DNA of 64,000 nt from Paenibacillus sp. HW567 (GTDB lineage Bacteria; Bacillota; Bacilli; Paenibacillales; Paenibacillaceae), in assembly GCF_000374185.1 (NCBI RefSeq), contig NZ_KB910518.1:674196-738195 (forward strand), given 5' to 3'. Numbering within the stretch: position 1 is the stretch's first letter; each line of letters starts with the position of its first letter. The notes beneath the pieces were generated by a model. It was given only the letters and a program-made list of their open reading frames with translations. It was not told the DNA's origin and did not search any database. Made by a program: the position numbers and the translations under genes. Below are positions 54,510-63,801 of the stretch, piece after piece.

Positions 54510-54536
54510 GCTTTCCGAACAAATCGCAAGTAGAAG

Positions 54537-54566
54537 CCTCCGGCATGAGTGCCGGGGGTTTTTTTG
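54537..54566 (+). terminator. Terminator of rplU-prp-rpmA
   Basis: CCTCCGGCA/TGCCGGGGG stem, TGAG loop, seven Ts. Confidence 0.9.
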
Positions 54567-54607
54567 CAGAAAGATAAGAAGTTATAGGACTCAAGCTTTG
54601 AATGCTG

Positions 54608-54637
54608 GTGACCTGCGGAGAAAGCCTGTGTTATACT
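54608..54637 (+). promoter_or_regulatory. Possible promoter of spo0B-obg
   Basis: GTGACC (54608-54613) and TATACT (54632-54637), 18-base spacer, just after the L27 terminator and about 75 bases before spo0B. Confidence 0.45.
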
Positions 54638-54714
54638 GGGAAATGGTAAATATCAAGCAAAAAGAAACGGTTACATTGGCATGAATTTTGCGAACTGAGG
54701 GACGGGGAGAAAGA

Positions 54715-55455
54715 ATGAAATCCTGGAAAAGTATTGTCTGGGCTGTCATGTTATCCGTATTGCTTCCTTTGGGTCTCGTGTATTGGCATACCTCCCTTTT
54801 CACATGCCTGCTGCTCGGCGTATGGGTAGCTGCGGTGCTTGCTTTCAGCTTTGTTTACAACCGGCGTCATTATGAAGAGGAACTGTGCTTACAGGAGAAA
54901 ACTCTGCAGCAGGCGGCGAACCGGACACTGAATCATCATCGTCATGATTGGATGAATGATCTGCAAGTGCTTTACGGATATATCCAGTTAGGCAAGCCTG
55001 ATAAATCCTTGGAGTGTGTGGGAAGAATAAAGGAACGAATCGCGCTGGACAGCCGTATTTCCAAACTCGGCATACCGTCGCTGGTGTTCTATTTACAATC
55101 TTTCCGTACCTTCAGAAGCAGTCTGGAACTGGAAGTGCAGGTGGAGGAAGGATTGCAGCTTGAGGACAAGCTTAGCCCGGAGACGGGCGATGAGCTGACT
55201 TCGGTGATTATGCAGACGGTAAGGGCTTATCAGTACAGCGGACTTGCTCCACAAGGCGATACGCGGAAGCTGCGCCTTGGTTTTTCACAGGATGGAGGAG
55301 ACATTCTTATCTCTTTCGAAAGCGAGGATGATCATGGCAATCCGGAGCTGCTGCAGGGGCAAATTTATAATATAGTACAAGGAAAAATCATAAAAGCGGA
55401 CCAGACAAAACGAGACGAAGCTTGCGTGAAGCTGCGGCTGCCGCTGAAGATGTAA
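54715..55455 (+). CDS. spo0B: Sporulation phosphotransferase Spo0B
   Basis: 246 residues from ATG 54715 after GGGGAG. Two N-terminal membrane helices (WAVMLSVLLPLGLVYW and a second at about 30-47) precede the four-helix-bundle hairpin. The phospho-accepting H77 lies in NHHRHDWMNDLQVLYGYIQ. A degenerate ATPase-like C-terminal part follows. It relays phosphate from Spo0F to Spo0A. The membrane anchor is absent from the Bacillus subtilis protein. obg follows closely, as in Bacillus. Confidence 0.87.
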   Translation: MKSWKSIVWAVMLSVLLPLGLVYWHTSLFTCLLLGVWVAAVLAFSFVYNRRHYEEELCLQEKTLQQAANRTLNHHRHDWMNDLQVLYGYIQLGKPDKSLECVGRIKERIALDSRISKLGIPSLVFYLQSFRTFRSSLELEVQVEEGLQLEDKLSPETGDELTSVIMQTVRAYQYSGLAPQGDTRKLRLGFSQDGGDILISFESEDDHGNPELLQGQIYNIVQGKIIKADQTKRDEACVKLRLPLKM

Positions 55456-55470
55456 GGAAGGTGAGTATAA

Positions 55471-56781
55471 ATGTTCGTAGATAAAGCCAAGATTTATGTA
55501 AAAGGCGGCGACGGCGGCGATGGCCTCGTGGCGTTTCGCCGGGAGAAATATGTGCCGGAAGGCGGACCTGCCGGCGGCGACGGCGGGCGCGGCGGCGACG
55601 TTATTTTTCGTGTGGATGAAGGCTTGCGCACATTGATGGATTTCCGTTATCAACGCCACTTCAAAGCTGAACGCGGAGTAAAAGGGCGCAACAAAAGCCA
55701 GCATGGAGCAAATGCCGAGCATATGATCGTGCGTATCCCTCCGGGAACGGTACTGATCGACGATGATACCCAAGAAGTAATCGCCGACATGACCCGTCAT
55801 GGACAGCAGGTGGTGGTTGCGCGGGGCGGACGGGGCGGACGGGGAAATACCCGTTTTGCCACGCCGGCTAATTCAGCTCCTGAGCTGGCGGAGAACGGTG
55901 AAGAAGGACAGGAACGTTATATTATCATGGAACTGAAGGTAATGGCCGATGTGGGGCTTGTGGGCTTCCCGAGCGTGGGGAAATCGACGCTGTTGTCGGT
56001 GGTTTCTGCGGCTCAGCCCAAAATTGGGGCATATCATTTTACAACGATAACTCCGAACCTGGGTGTGGTCGATGTTGGGGATAGCCGAAGCTTTGTCATG
56101 GCGGATCTGCCGGGATTAATTGAAGGTGCCAGTGAAGGCGTTGGTCTTGGCCACGAATTCCTGCGTCACGTTGAACGTACCCGTATTATCATCCATGTGG
56201 TGGATATGTCCGGCTCCGAAGGACGCGATCCTTTCGAGGATTGGGTCATGATTAATGATGAGCTGAAGCAATATAATGCGAATCTCACTGACCGTCCGCA
56301 AATTGTGGCGGCGAACAAAATGGATATGCCTGAATCGGAGGAGAACCTGATTTCTTTCCGTGAACGTGTGGCGGAACTGCGGCCGGATCTGGAGATTATG
56401 CCGATCTCTTCTCTCACCCGGCAAGGGGTGCAGGAGCTGCTCTACCGTGCAGCGGATATTCTTGACAGTATACCGGTTGCCCCTGTTGTTGAAGAGGTAG
56501 CGGAAACCTCGGAGCGCAAAGTGTATAAGCTTGAAACGGAAGAGGACAACTCCTTCACGATTACCCGCGACAATGATGCCTTTGTGGTCAGCAGCCCTCG
56601 GATTGAGCGGATGCTGAAGCGGATGCAGCTTAGTACACATGATGCTATTCTTAAGCTGGCCCGCACACTGCGCCATATGGGCGTGGATGCAGAGCTGCGT
56701 AAGCGCGGCGCGGTTGAAGGCACGATTGTCCGTATAGGTGATTTTGAATTCGAATTTGTTGAGAACAGCAGCTACTATTAA
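55471..56781 (+). CDS. obgE: GTPase Obg/CgtA
   Basis: 436 residues: a glycine-rich Obg fold ([31 protein letters not shown]), a GTPase domain with G1 [12 protein letters not shown] and G3 [10 protein letters not shown]4 ANKMD, and a C-terminal OCT domain. It acts in 50S assembly and stress/sporulation signalling. Confidence 0.97.
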   Translation: MFVDKAKIYVKGGDGGDGLVAFRREKYVPEGGPAGGDGGRGGDVIFRVDEGLRTLMDFRYQRHFKAERGVKGRNKSQHGANAEHMIVRIPPGTVLIDDDTQEVIADMTRHGQQVVVARGGRGGRGNTRFATPANSAPELAENGEEGQERYIIMELKVMADVGLVGFPSVGKSTLLSVVSAAQPKIGAYHFTTITPNLGVVDVGDSRSFVMADLPGLIEGASEGVGLGHEFLRHVERTRIIIHVVDMSGSEGRDPFEDWVMINDELKQYNANLTDRPQIVAANKMDMPESEENLISFRERVAELRPDLEIMPISSLTRQGVQELLYRAADILDSIPVAPVVEEVAETSERKVYKLETEEDNSFTITRDNDAFVVSSPRIERMLKRMQLSTHDAILKLARTLRHMGVDAELRKRGAVEGTIVRIGDFEFEFVENSSYY

Positions 56782-56808
56782 GTCATTGGCTGCTTATGCC
56801 GCATATTA

Positions 56809-56853
56809 ACGCCGACTGTGTTTCCCCGGGGAGACACAGTCGGCGTTTTTTTT
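56809..56853 (+). terminator. Terminator after obgE
   Basis: AACGCCGACTGTGT paired with ACACAGTCGGCGTT around TTCCCCGGGGAG, then Ts. Confidence 0.92.
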
Positions 56854-56898
56854 ATAGAGATACCTAATTCAAGCTAATTATGCGCACCCAAAAAGTTG

Positions 56899-56928
56899 TT
56901 GCATTTTACAGGCAAAATCCATTATAAT
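56899..56928 (+). promoter_or_regulatory. Sigma-A promoter of pheB-hom-thrB-pheA-ilvE
   Basis: TTGCAT (56899-56904) and TATAAT (56923-56928) with an 18-base spacer, about 40 bases upstream of pheB and after the obgE terminator. Confidence 0.75.
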
Positions 56929-56970
56929 GTCCACTATAAAAACACAAAAGTCTTTGGGGTGAGGACGTTC

Positions 56971-57408
56971 GTGAAAGAGCGCTATTATTTGGTCCGGGAG
57001 GACATATTGCCTGACGCCGTGCTGAAGACCATGCAGGTTAAGCAACTGCTTGAAGCGGGAGATGCCAAGACCGTACATGAAGGTGTAGAACAGGTGGGGC
57101 TTAGCCGCAGCGCATTTTATAAATATAAGGATGGCATTCATTTGATTCATCAGTTGGAGCGCGAGCGGATTGTCACAATCTCCATTGATCTCGAACATGA
57201 ATCCGGCATGCTGTCTAAGGTTCTGGGCTGTGTTGCTGTACATGGCGCCAACGTGCTGACGATTAATCAGAGTATTCCGCTGCAGGGGCGGGCCAACGTG
57301 GTGATCTCTGTAGAGATATCGCATTTGAATCAGGAATTGGGCGATATGCTTGATAGCATGAAGATGATCCCCGGGGTGAAGCGCGCTTTGATTATTGGAC
57401 AGGGTTAA
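56971..57408 (+). CDS. pheB: ACT-domain protein PheB
   Basis: 145 residues from GTG 56971 with GAGG upstream. KERYYLVREDILPDAVLKT and a small HTH-like part (QVGLSRSAFYKYKDGI) precede an ACT domain (IVTISIDLEHESGMLSKVLGC). ACT domains bind amino acids; the PheB role is not settled. It heads a run of aspartate- and aromatic-family genes. Confidence 0.9.
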   Translation: MKERYYLVREDILPDAVLKTMQVKQLLEAGDAKTVHEGVEQVGLSRSAFYKYKDGIHLIHQLERERIVTISIDLEHESGMLSKVLGCVAVHGANVLTINQSIPLQGRANVVISVEISHLNQELGDMLDSMKMIPGVKRALIIGQG

Positions 57409-57488
57409 TCTTCTATGCAGCATATAGCGGTATATTCAAGAAGTAATTCAGTGAAGCTGAGACGCACATAACTTTTAGGAGGATTCAA

Positions 57489-58775
57489 ATGAAGCCGGTT
57501 AAAGTGGGGTTGCTGGGTCTGGGAACAGTGGGTACGGGAGTAGTCCGTATCCTGGTTGGGAATCAGGAGGATCTGAGCAGTCAGGTTGGCTCGCCGATTC
57601 TCATTGAGCGTATTGCCGTAAAGAACACCGAGAAACCCCGCGATATTGAAGTGGATGCTGCAATAATCACCGATGATCCTTGGAAAGTTATCCGTGATCC
57701 TGAGATTGATGTAATCGTCGAGGTGATGGGCGGAATCACGGGAACGAAAGAGTACATTCTTGAAGCGCTGGAGCGCGGCAAACATATCGTAACAGCCAAT
57801 AAGGATTTGATGGCGCTGCACGGCTCGGAAATTCTGGCCAAGGCTCAGGAGAAGCAGTGCGATGTGTTTTACGAGGCGAGCGTGGCTGGCGGGATTCCAA
57901 TTATCCGCACGCTTATTGAAGGCTTTTCCTCAGATAAAATCATGAAGATTATGGGCATCGTGAACGGAACCACTAATTACATACTGAGCAAAATGAGCCG
58001 GGAAGGCGCCTCCTATCATGATGTGCTGAAGGAAGCGCAGGAGCTGGGATATGCCGAATCAGATCCGACCTCTGACGTGGAGGGCTTGGACGCTGCCCGC
58101 AAAATGGCCATTCTCGGCACCCTGGGCTTCCGTACCAATGTTGAACTGAGCGATGTCAGTGTAAGCGGCATTTCAGGAGTGAGCAAGGAGGATATCGCTT
58201 TTGCCAAAAGACTGGGGTACGAGATGAAGCTGATCGGCATCGCTGAGAGCCAGGAAGACGAATTCAGCATCAGCGTGCAGCCCACAATGATCCGCGCCAG
58301 CCATCCTATTGCTTCTGTGAACGGTGTCTACAACGCAGTGTATGTTTACGGTCAAGCCGTAGGAGAAACAATGTTCTATGGAGCCGGGGCAGGCGCAATG
58401 CCGACAGCTACCTCTATCGTAGCCGATCTGGTCGCCGTCATTAAGAACCTGAAGTTGGGCGTGAATGGACTGAAGCAGATTGTTCCTTACAAGCAGAAGA
58501 AGCTGAGAAGCGATGAAGACATTTTTTATAAAAATTTCCTGCTGCTGCATGTGGACGACAAAGCGGGCGTACTGGCCAAAATTACACAGGTGTTTGCTCA
58601 GTATGACGTCAGCCTTGATTCCGTGGTGCAGCAAGCCAACCCGAATAATCCTGATGCTGAAATCATTATAGTAACGCACAATGCCAGCAAAGCGAGCATG
58701 AACAAAGTAATGCGGCATTTGGAGCAGCTTAAGGTCATTCACCGCATCAAGAGCCACTATCGTGTGGAAGGATGA
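57489..58775 (+). CDS. hom: Homoserine dehydrogenase
   Basis: 428 residues. NAD(P)-binding VGLLGLGTVGTGVV, the catalytic region VNGTTNYILSKM, and AGGIPIIRTL are present; a C-terminal ACT domain (LLHVDDKAGVLAKITQVFAQ) probably gives threonine feedback. It reduces aspartate semialdehyde to homoserine. AGGAGG precedes the ATG. Confidence 0.95.
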   Translation: MKPVKVGLLGLGTVGTGVVRILVGNQEDLSSQVGSPILIERIAVKNTEKPRDIEVDAAIITDDPWKVIRDPEIDVIVEVMGGITGTKEYILEALERGKHIVTANKDLMALHGSEILAKAQEKQCDVFYEASVAGGIPIIRTLIEGFSSDKIMKIMGIVNGTTNYILSKMSREGASYHDVLKEAQELGYAESDPTSDVEGLDAARKMAILGTLGFRTNVELSDVSVSGISGVSKEDIAFAKRLGYEMKLIGIAESQEDEFSISVQPTMIRASHPIASVNGVYNAVYVYGQAVGETMFYGAGAGAMPTATSIVADLVAVIKNLKLGVNGLKQIVPYKQKKLRSDEDIFYKNFLLLHVDDKAGVLAKITQVFAQYDVSLDSVVQQANPNNPDAEIIIVTHNASKASMNKVMRHLEQLKVIHRIKSHYRVEG

Positions 58776-58842
58776 TCACCGGATTCTATCCCTTCCTTGA
58801 GTTCAGCTTCGCGCAATAATTATGAAGGAGATTCTACCAGCT

Positions 58843-59823
58843 ATGAGTATGTACGGAAGGTCTAGAGTAAAAGTGCCCGCCAGTACCGCCAATCTGGGGC
58901 CGGGATTTGATACGCTGGGTATGGCCCTGTCGCTGTATGCCTGGATTGAAATGGAGGAGGCTGCCGAAACGGTATTTCACCTTTACGGTGATGAGATGAC
59001 AGGTGTCGCACGGGACAAAAGCAATTTGCTCTACCGGGTGGCCCAAATGGTTTTTGCAGAAGCTGGTGTTACAATTCCTGAGCTCTCCATCACCATGTAT
59101 TCCGAGATACCGCTCACAAGGGGCCTTGGCAGCAGTGCGTCAGCGATTGTTGGCGGAATGGCTGCGGCTAATGCTATGATAGGTTCACCGCTGGATAATG
59201 CCAAGCTGTTCGATATGGCGACCGCTCTGGAAAAGCATCCCGATAACGTCGGAGCATCGCTGTTCGGCGGCATGATTACGGCCGTTTGGGATGGTAAACA
59301 TGCCGATTACATACGGATTGAGCCGCCGCAGGAGCTTGAAGTGCTAGTCGTCATTCCTGAATTTGAGTTGTCGACTGCGAAGGCGCGGGGTGTGCTTCCA
59401 GACAAGATTACGGTAAGCGATGCTGTTCATAACATTAGCCGTACTTCCCTTTTAACAGCGGCGCTGGCTGCAGGCAGACTTGATCTGATCGGCCGGGCGA
59501 TGCAGGACCGCCTGCATCAGCCGTATCGCGCGCCGCTTGTGCCCGGTATGGAGAAGCTGCTGGCTGAAGCACCGAAGCATGGGGCGCTGGGCATCGCGCT
59601 TAGCGGAGCAGGGCCTACACTATTGTGTATGGTTGACCGGAGGGAGAGCCGTAAGCAGGAGCTGGAGCTTTTCCTGGTCGAAACGATGCAGGAACACGGA
59701 ATTCCGGCACGTACCTGCTGGCTGTCTCCTTGCATTGCGGGTGTCACTACTGAGCTGCTTGCAAGAAACGGGATGCAAAGCGAATCGTTTTTGGATATGA
59801 TAAAAGGAGAACGAAAGTCATGA
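58843..59823 (+). CDS. thrB: Homoserine kinase
   Basis: 326 residues from ATG 58843 (AAGGAG twelve bases before; the ATG at 58849 is an alternative). GHMP kinase motifs: VPASTANLGPGFDTLG, LTRGLGSSASAIVGG and GIALSGAGPTLL. It phosphorylates homoserine for threonine synthesis. No thrC between hom and thrB, where it lies in Bacillus. ATGA overlap with pheA. Confidence 0.93.
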   Translation: MSMYGRSRVKVPASTANLGPGFDTLGMALSLYAWIEMEEAAETVFHLYGDEMTGVARDKSNLLYRVAQMVFAEAGVTIPELSITMYSEIPLTRGLGSSASAIVGGMAAANAMIGSPLDNAKLFDMATALEKHPDNVGASLFGGMITAVWDGKHADYIRIEPPQELEVLVVIPEFELSTAKARGVLPDKITVSDAVHNISRTSLLTAALAAGRLDLIGRAMQDRLHQPYRAPLVPGMEKLLAEAPKHGALGIALSGAGPTLLCMVDRRESRKQELELFLVETMQEHGIPARTCWLSPCIAGVTTELLARNGMQSESFLDMIKGERKS

Positions 59824-60707
59824 AATCAATAGCGGTTTTGCCGCAGGGCTCGGTATCGCACGAAGCGCTGTTGTATTTGTTTGGTGGTGAGCCTCTAAAG
59901 ATTGAGCATCATAAGCTGATCTCCGATGTTTTTCTCGCTACCGCGGGCGGAGTGACGGATTACAGCGTGATTCCAATTGAGAATACAATTGAGGGCTCGG
60001 TCAGCCTGCATATTGATTGGCTCATCAATGAAGTGAATCTGCCGATGCAAGCGGAATGGATCTTTCCGTCCGTGCAGAATTTGATCGGCAACTCTTTGGA
60101 GTTTACAGACAGCGGGGGGAATAAGGATTTCACCAAGGTGGTTAAAATTCTTTCCCATCCTGTCGCTATGTCGCAATGCCTGCAGTTTATCCGCAAGCAT
60201 ATCCCTGGGGCTGAGCTGGAGTCGGTCGGAAGCACTTCCGAGGCGGTGGAGATTGTCTCGAATAATCCCGGCAGAGGCTGGGCTGCGATTGGCACGGCTC
60301 TTGGGGCGGCGACCCACGGGCTTGAGGTTGTAGAGCGGCGGGTAACGGATCATAATAACAATTACACTCGTTTTGTGCTGGTTGGCCAGCAGAAGCTTGA
60401 ATTACCCCGGACGAGCAGCGGAGACAAAACAAGTATCCTTGTAACCCTGCCGGAGGATTTTCCGGGAGCCCTGCATCAGGTGCTGTCTGCATTTGCCTGG
60501 CGGCGTCTGAATTTATCTCGTATTGAGTCACGGCCAACGAAGAAGAAGTTAGGTACTTATTATTTCTATATTGATGTGCTGGAACCGATAGAATCGGTCC
60601 TGCTGCCTGCGGCGATTGAGGAAATTGAGGCCTTGGGCTGCCAGGTGCGGATTCTGGGATCGTATCCCACATACACCTATGAAGAAGAGAAAGCGGAGGT
60701 GCAGTAA
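59820..60707 (+). CDS. pheA: Prephenate dehydratase
   Basis: 295 residues. The dehydratase domain has DYSVIPIENTIEGSVS and the catalytic Thr-Arg-Phe in NNYTRFVLVG. The ACT domain has the phenylalanine-binding ESRPTKKKLGTYYFYID. Converts prephenate to phenylpyruvate. ATG 59820 overlaps the thrB stop, so the two are coupled. An N-terminal variation: it begins IAVLPQGSVSHEA instead of the usual VAYLGPxGTFTEEA, losing the GPxGT form. Confidence 0.93.
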   Translation: MKSIAVLPQGSVSHEALLYLFGGEPLKIEHHKLISDVFLATAGGVTDYSVIPIENTIEGSVSLHIDWLINEVNLPMQAEWIFPSVQNLIGNSLEFTDSGGNKDFTKVVKILSHPVAMSQCLQFIRKHIPGAELESVGSTSEAVEIVSNNPGRGWAAIGTALGAATHGLEVVERRVTDHNNNYTRFVLVGQQKLELPRTSSGDKTSILVTLPEDFPGALHQVLSAFAWRRLNLSRIESRPTKKKLGTYYFYIDVLEPIESVLLPAAIEEIEALGCQVRILGSYPTYTYEEEKAEVQ

Positions 60708-60711
60708 GTTC

Positions 60712-61593
60712 ATGGCTGAGCAATGGATCTATCTGGATGGACAACACGTAACAAAGGAAAATGCAAAGGTATCCGTTTTTGATCACGGGTTTCTATATGG
60801 TGACGGCATTTTCGAAGGCATCCGTATTTATAACGGAAATATTTTTAAATGCAAGGAGCATCTGGACCGGCTATATGATTCAGCCAAATCCATCATGCTG
60901 GATATTCCGCTGACTTATGATGAGATGCTGGAGGCCATGGCTGAGACCATTCGCCTTAACGAAATGCGCAACGGCTATATCCGGCTGATTGTGTCGCGCG
61001 GCGTCGGCAACCTGGGGCTTGATCCCCGCCGTTGTCCCAAAGCGAGCGTAATCATCATCGTAGAGCAACTGGCTATTTATCCGGAGCAGGCATATCTGAA
61101 CGGTCTTCGTGCGGTTTCCGTATCGCAGCGCCGCAATATTCCGGATGCGCTGAATCCGAAGATCAAATCCCTGAACTACCTTAATAACATTCTCGTCAAA
61201 ATCCAGTCCAATCTGGCGGAAGCGGACGAAGCGATTATGATGAATGCCCAAGGGTATGTAACCGAGGGCTCAGGCGACAACATTTTTATCGTCAAAAGAG
61301 GAATTGTCTATACCCCGCCTTGCTATCTAGGAGCGCTTGAGGGTATTACTCGGCTAGCCATCATTGAGCTGTGTGCGAAGCTGGGGCTGACGCTCAAGGA
61401 AGAGCCGTTCACCATGCATGATGTGTATATTGCGGATGAGGTTTTCTTCACCGGCACAGCAGCCGAGGTTATCGCTGCCCGCGAAATTGACGGCCGGGTT
61501 ATCGGCGCAGGCCAAGCAGGTCCAATTACACTGCAACTGCTTGAGGAATTCCGAAATGCTGTAGACAAAGACGGCTATAAGGTCTGGGAATAA
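60712..61593 (+). CDS. ilvE: Branched-chain amino acid aminotransferase (class IV)
   Basis: 293 residues from ATG 60712 after GGAGGTG; the frame is open upstream within pheA but not used. FDHGFLYGDGIFEGIR, the PLP lysine K152 in KIKSLNYLNNI, and EGSGDNIFIVKRG / GITRLAIIE are class IV features. It transaminates branched-chain keto acids; a D-amino-acid aminotransferase role is less likely given these motifs. Confidence 0.9.
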   Translation: MAEQWIYLDGQHVTKENAKVSVFDHGFLYGDGIFEGIRIYNGNIFKCKEHLDRLYDSAKSIMLDIPLTYDEMLEAMAETIRLNEMRNGYIRLIVSRGVGNLGLDPRRCPKASVIIIVEQLAIYPEQAYLNGLRAVSVSQRRNIPDALNPKIKSLNYLNNILVKIQSNLAEADEAIMMNAQGYVTEGSGDNIFIVKRGIVYTPPCYLGALEGITRLAIIELCAKLGLTLKEEPFTMHDVYIADEVFFTGTAAEVIAAREIDGRVIGAGQAGPITLQLLEEFRNAVDKDGYKVWE

Positions 61594-61617
61594 ATCGAAA
61601 ATTTGCGAATATCAGAA

Positions 61618-61655
61618 ACAATCCTTTCATGCCAGCCATGGAAGGATTTTTTTTG
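61618..61655 (+). terminator. Terminator after ilvE
   Basis: AATCCTT/AAGGATT stem with an inner CAT...ATG pairing and a run of Ts. Confidence 0.85.
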
Positions 61656-61809
61656 TTGTGATAGATGTCAATCGCCCATGGGCTGCATAAGATGTAGTAA
61701 CGAAGGAGGCGGCTGTACCGCTTATAACGAAGCTTGGGGGTAAAGCCATTTAATTTGGACCGCTCTCAGGGCCGGGAGGCCCAGAAAACATTTAGGAGGT
61801 TAATGCTGC
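61656..61809 (+). promoter_or_regulatory. Upstream region of the SafA-like gene
   Basis: GCATAAGATGTAG at about 61684-61696 resembles a sigma-E/sigma-K -10 (CATA...), as expected for a coat gene, but no clear -35 was found. AGGAGG at 61794-61799 is the ribosome binding site; another AAGGAGG at 61702 has no useful frame. Confidence 0.35.
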
Positions 61810-63372
61810 GTGAAAATACACATTGTCAAACAAGGCGATACGCTGTATGCATTATCGCAAAAGTATGGAGTGCCGCTGCAAACAATCATCGAGGCAAATC
61901 CGCAAATCAGCAATCCTGACGTGCTTGTCATTGGTGACAAAGTCAAAATCCCTGCGGGCGCAACCCCGGTTCCTGACAATAATGAAGTCTTCTACAAGCA
62001 TACCGTGAAACAAGGCGATACCTTGTGGAAGCTGTCCAAAGCTTGGGGAGTCACACTGAAGGACATGATTGATGCCAATCCGCAGTTGAAGAATCCGAAT
62101 GTTCTCATGGTTGGTGAAGTCGTCAATATTCCTAAGAAAGGAAATAATTCTGCCGCCAATCCTCAGTCCGCAGCTTCCACAGTCATCAACAAAACAAATC
62201 TTGGCGCAAAAGAATATACGGGACCTAAAGAGCAGCCCTCCGCGGTAGCCCCCAATGTGAACAAGGCTCCCGAGGTAGCTCCCATAGTGAACAAGGCTCC
62301 TGAAGTAGCCCCCATAGTGAACAAGGCCCCTGAAGTAGCTCCAATTGTGAACAAAGCTCCTGAAGTAGCTCCGATAGTGAACAAAGCTCCCGAAGTAGCT
62401 CCGATTGTGAACAAAGCTCCTGAAGTGGCTCCTATTCACGAAGTGATTCATGAAAAACAAAGCCTGTTTGTCCAAATCTCTGTTCCTGCACAGGAAGCAA
62501 AAACCTATGAGATGCCGGAAGAAAAGTCCAAATCGGAGGTTCAGCCTACTTCCTGGTATGAAAATAAAGTATCGCCATGCGACAAATCAGCCGGCTATCC
62601 AGGTCTATATGAGAATCCATATTTTATGGATTGTCCGCCGGCATATCCGTATTATGAGCCGATGGCTGTCATGGGCATGAATTCAGCTCCAAATTATATT
62701 CAACCGGCTGCCTATATGCCGGATTGTGTAACCCCATATTCCTATCCGGGAAATATGTATCCATCTGCTGATTATCCGGAAGCATGGCATCCAAATATGG
62801 CGCCGGAATACAGCAACATCAGTCCGGTCAGCGAAAATCCTTCATATGTTTCGCCTCAGTACGGCGGACAGTCCATGAATCTTCCTTGGCCCTCTTGCGG
62901 CTGTGGCGGAGGAATGCCTGTTCAACCAATTCAACCGTATTCCTATGAGCAGCCTATGTATAATAACTATCCAGCCTACATGCAACCTCAGCCGGGAATG
63001 ATTTCACCTTATGGTATAGGGATGGAACCAAATTCCAATGCAGCACCGGCAGGAACGTTCTCCGGACCGCTGGTTTCCAATATTCCCTCCTATCCAATGT
63101 ACCCAGGAATGGAAAACTATGCCCATAACCGGGTGCCGGAAATTCAAGACCCTGAGTTTATCCAACAGGATGTACCGCAGGCCGTTGAGCGGGAAAGATC
63201 CGAACCGGCAGCAAAAAGCAAAGGCGGAGAAACAAAAGCTTCCTCTGCTAAAGTGAAAACATCAGGTCAAGCTACCATCAGATCCAATAATGCATCGGCC
63301 AAACAGCGCTCCAAACAAAGTACACGTAAAAGCACGGCAAAGAAAAACAAAAACCCCTGGATTTCGCGTTAA
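61810..63372 (+). CDS. safA: SafA-like spore coat assembly protein, two LysM domains
   Basis: 520 residues from GTG 61810, ten bases after AGGAGG. LysM 1 (HIVKQGDTLYALSQKYGVPL ... LVIGDKVKIP) and LysM 2 (HTVKQGDTLWKLSKAWGVTL ... LMVGEVVNIP) bind cortex peptidoglycan. Next come six VNKAPEVAPI decapeptides (150-209), then a Tyr/Pro/Met-rich coat-type region with PYYEP and PSCGCGGGMP, and a Lys/Ser-rich basic end. In Bacillus, SafA organises the inner coat and binds SpoVID (present at 32.8 kb). The symbol is by domain similarity. Confidence 0.82.
   Translation: MKIHIVKQGDTLYALSQKYGVPLQTIIEANPQISNPDVLVIGDKVKIPAGATPVPDNNEVFYKHTVKQGDTLWKLSKAWGVTLKDMIDANPQLKNPNVLMVGEVVNIPKKGNNSAANPQSAASTVINKTNLGAKEYTGPKEQPSAVAPNVNKAPEVAPIVNKAPEVAPIVNKAPEVAPIVNKAPEVAPIVNKAPEVAPIVNKAPEVAPIHEVIHEKQSLFVQISVPAQEAKTYEMPEEKSKSEVQPTSWYENKVSPCDKSAGYPGLYENPYFMDCPPAYPYYEPMAVMGMNSAPNYIQPAAYMPDCVTPYSYPGNMYPSADYPEAWHPNMAPEYSNISPVSENPSYVSPQYGGQSMNLPWPSCGCGGGMPVQPIQPYSYEQPMYNNYPAYMQPQPGMISPYGIGMEPNSNAAPAGTFSGPLVSNIPSYPMYPGMENYAHNRVPEIQDPEFIQQDVPQAVERERSEPAAKSKGGETKASSAKVKTSGQATIRSNNASAKQRSKQSTRKSTAKKNKNPWISR
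62257..62436 (+). repeat. Six 30-bp tandem repeats inside the SafA-like gene
   Basis: GTGAACAARGCTCCYGARGT-type units of 30 bp encode VNKAPEVAPI six times. Most differences are synonymous. Confidence 0.92.
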
Positions 63373-63398
63373 ATCCACATGAACTGAAATGGCTGTTC

Positions 63399-63442
63399 TT
63401 AAGCGTGCTATGCTGCGTTCTCATGCGCATGGCACGCTTTAA
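63399..63442 (+). terminator. Terminator after the SafA-like gene
   Basis: TTAAGCGTGC and GCACGCTTTAA form a long stem, followed by a short T-rich stretch (TATTTATTT). Confidence 0.65.
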
Positions 63443-63540
63443 TATTTATTTGTCATATCCAGTCCCGTGTGGAAGCTGAGTTTGAAGTACTGAATCATGG
63501 TAAATTTATTAGTAGTGATAACTTATTTTTAGAAAAAGTA

Positions 63541-63569
63541 TTGCATTCTGTTTATGAACATGATATATT
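63541..63569 (+). promoter_or_regulatory. Sigma-A promoter of the rRNA operon
   Basis: TTGCAT (63541-63546), 17 bases, TATATT (63564-63569), in an AT-rich stretch 230 bases before 16S rRNA. Confidence 0.8.
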
Positions 63570-63599
63570 ATAAAAGTTGCTGGTGACGAGATGATCGAC

Positions 63600-63801
63600 G
63601 CCAACAACGAGCTTGATCTTTGAAAACTGAACAACGAGTGAGTATCGGAAATCACGTGAGTGACTTCCAAAATGAGAATGCAAATTCTCGTCAGATGTTT
63701 CAAAATGAGCGAATCGCTCTTTCTATACTGTATCTTCTTCATCCACTCAGGTTTGAGTTGGACCGAAGAGGATACAGGTGACGCTTGCTTCGCAAGCGTC
63801 C
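63600..63801 (+). other. 16S rRNA leader with hairpins
   Basis: The leader contains TTTGAAAACTGAACAA, common in Firmicute pre-16S leaders, and three short hairpins: GAGAAT/ATTCTC (63673-63688), GAGCGA/TCGCTC (63707-63719) and GACGCTTGC-TTC-GCAAGCGTC (63780-63800), the last directly before the mature 16S 5' end. Likely roles are antitermination and processing. Confidence 0.65.
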
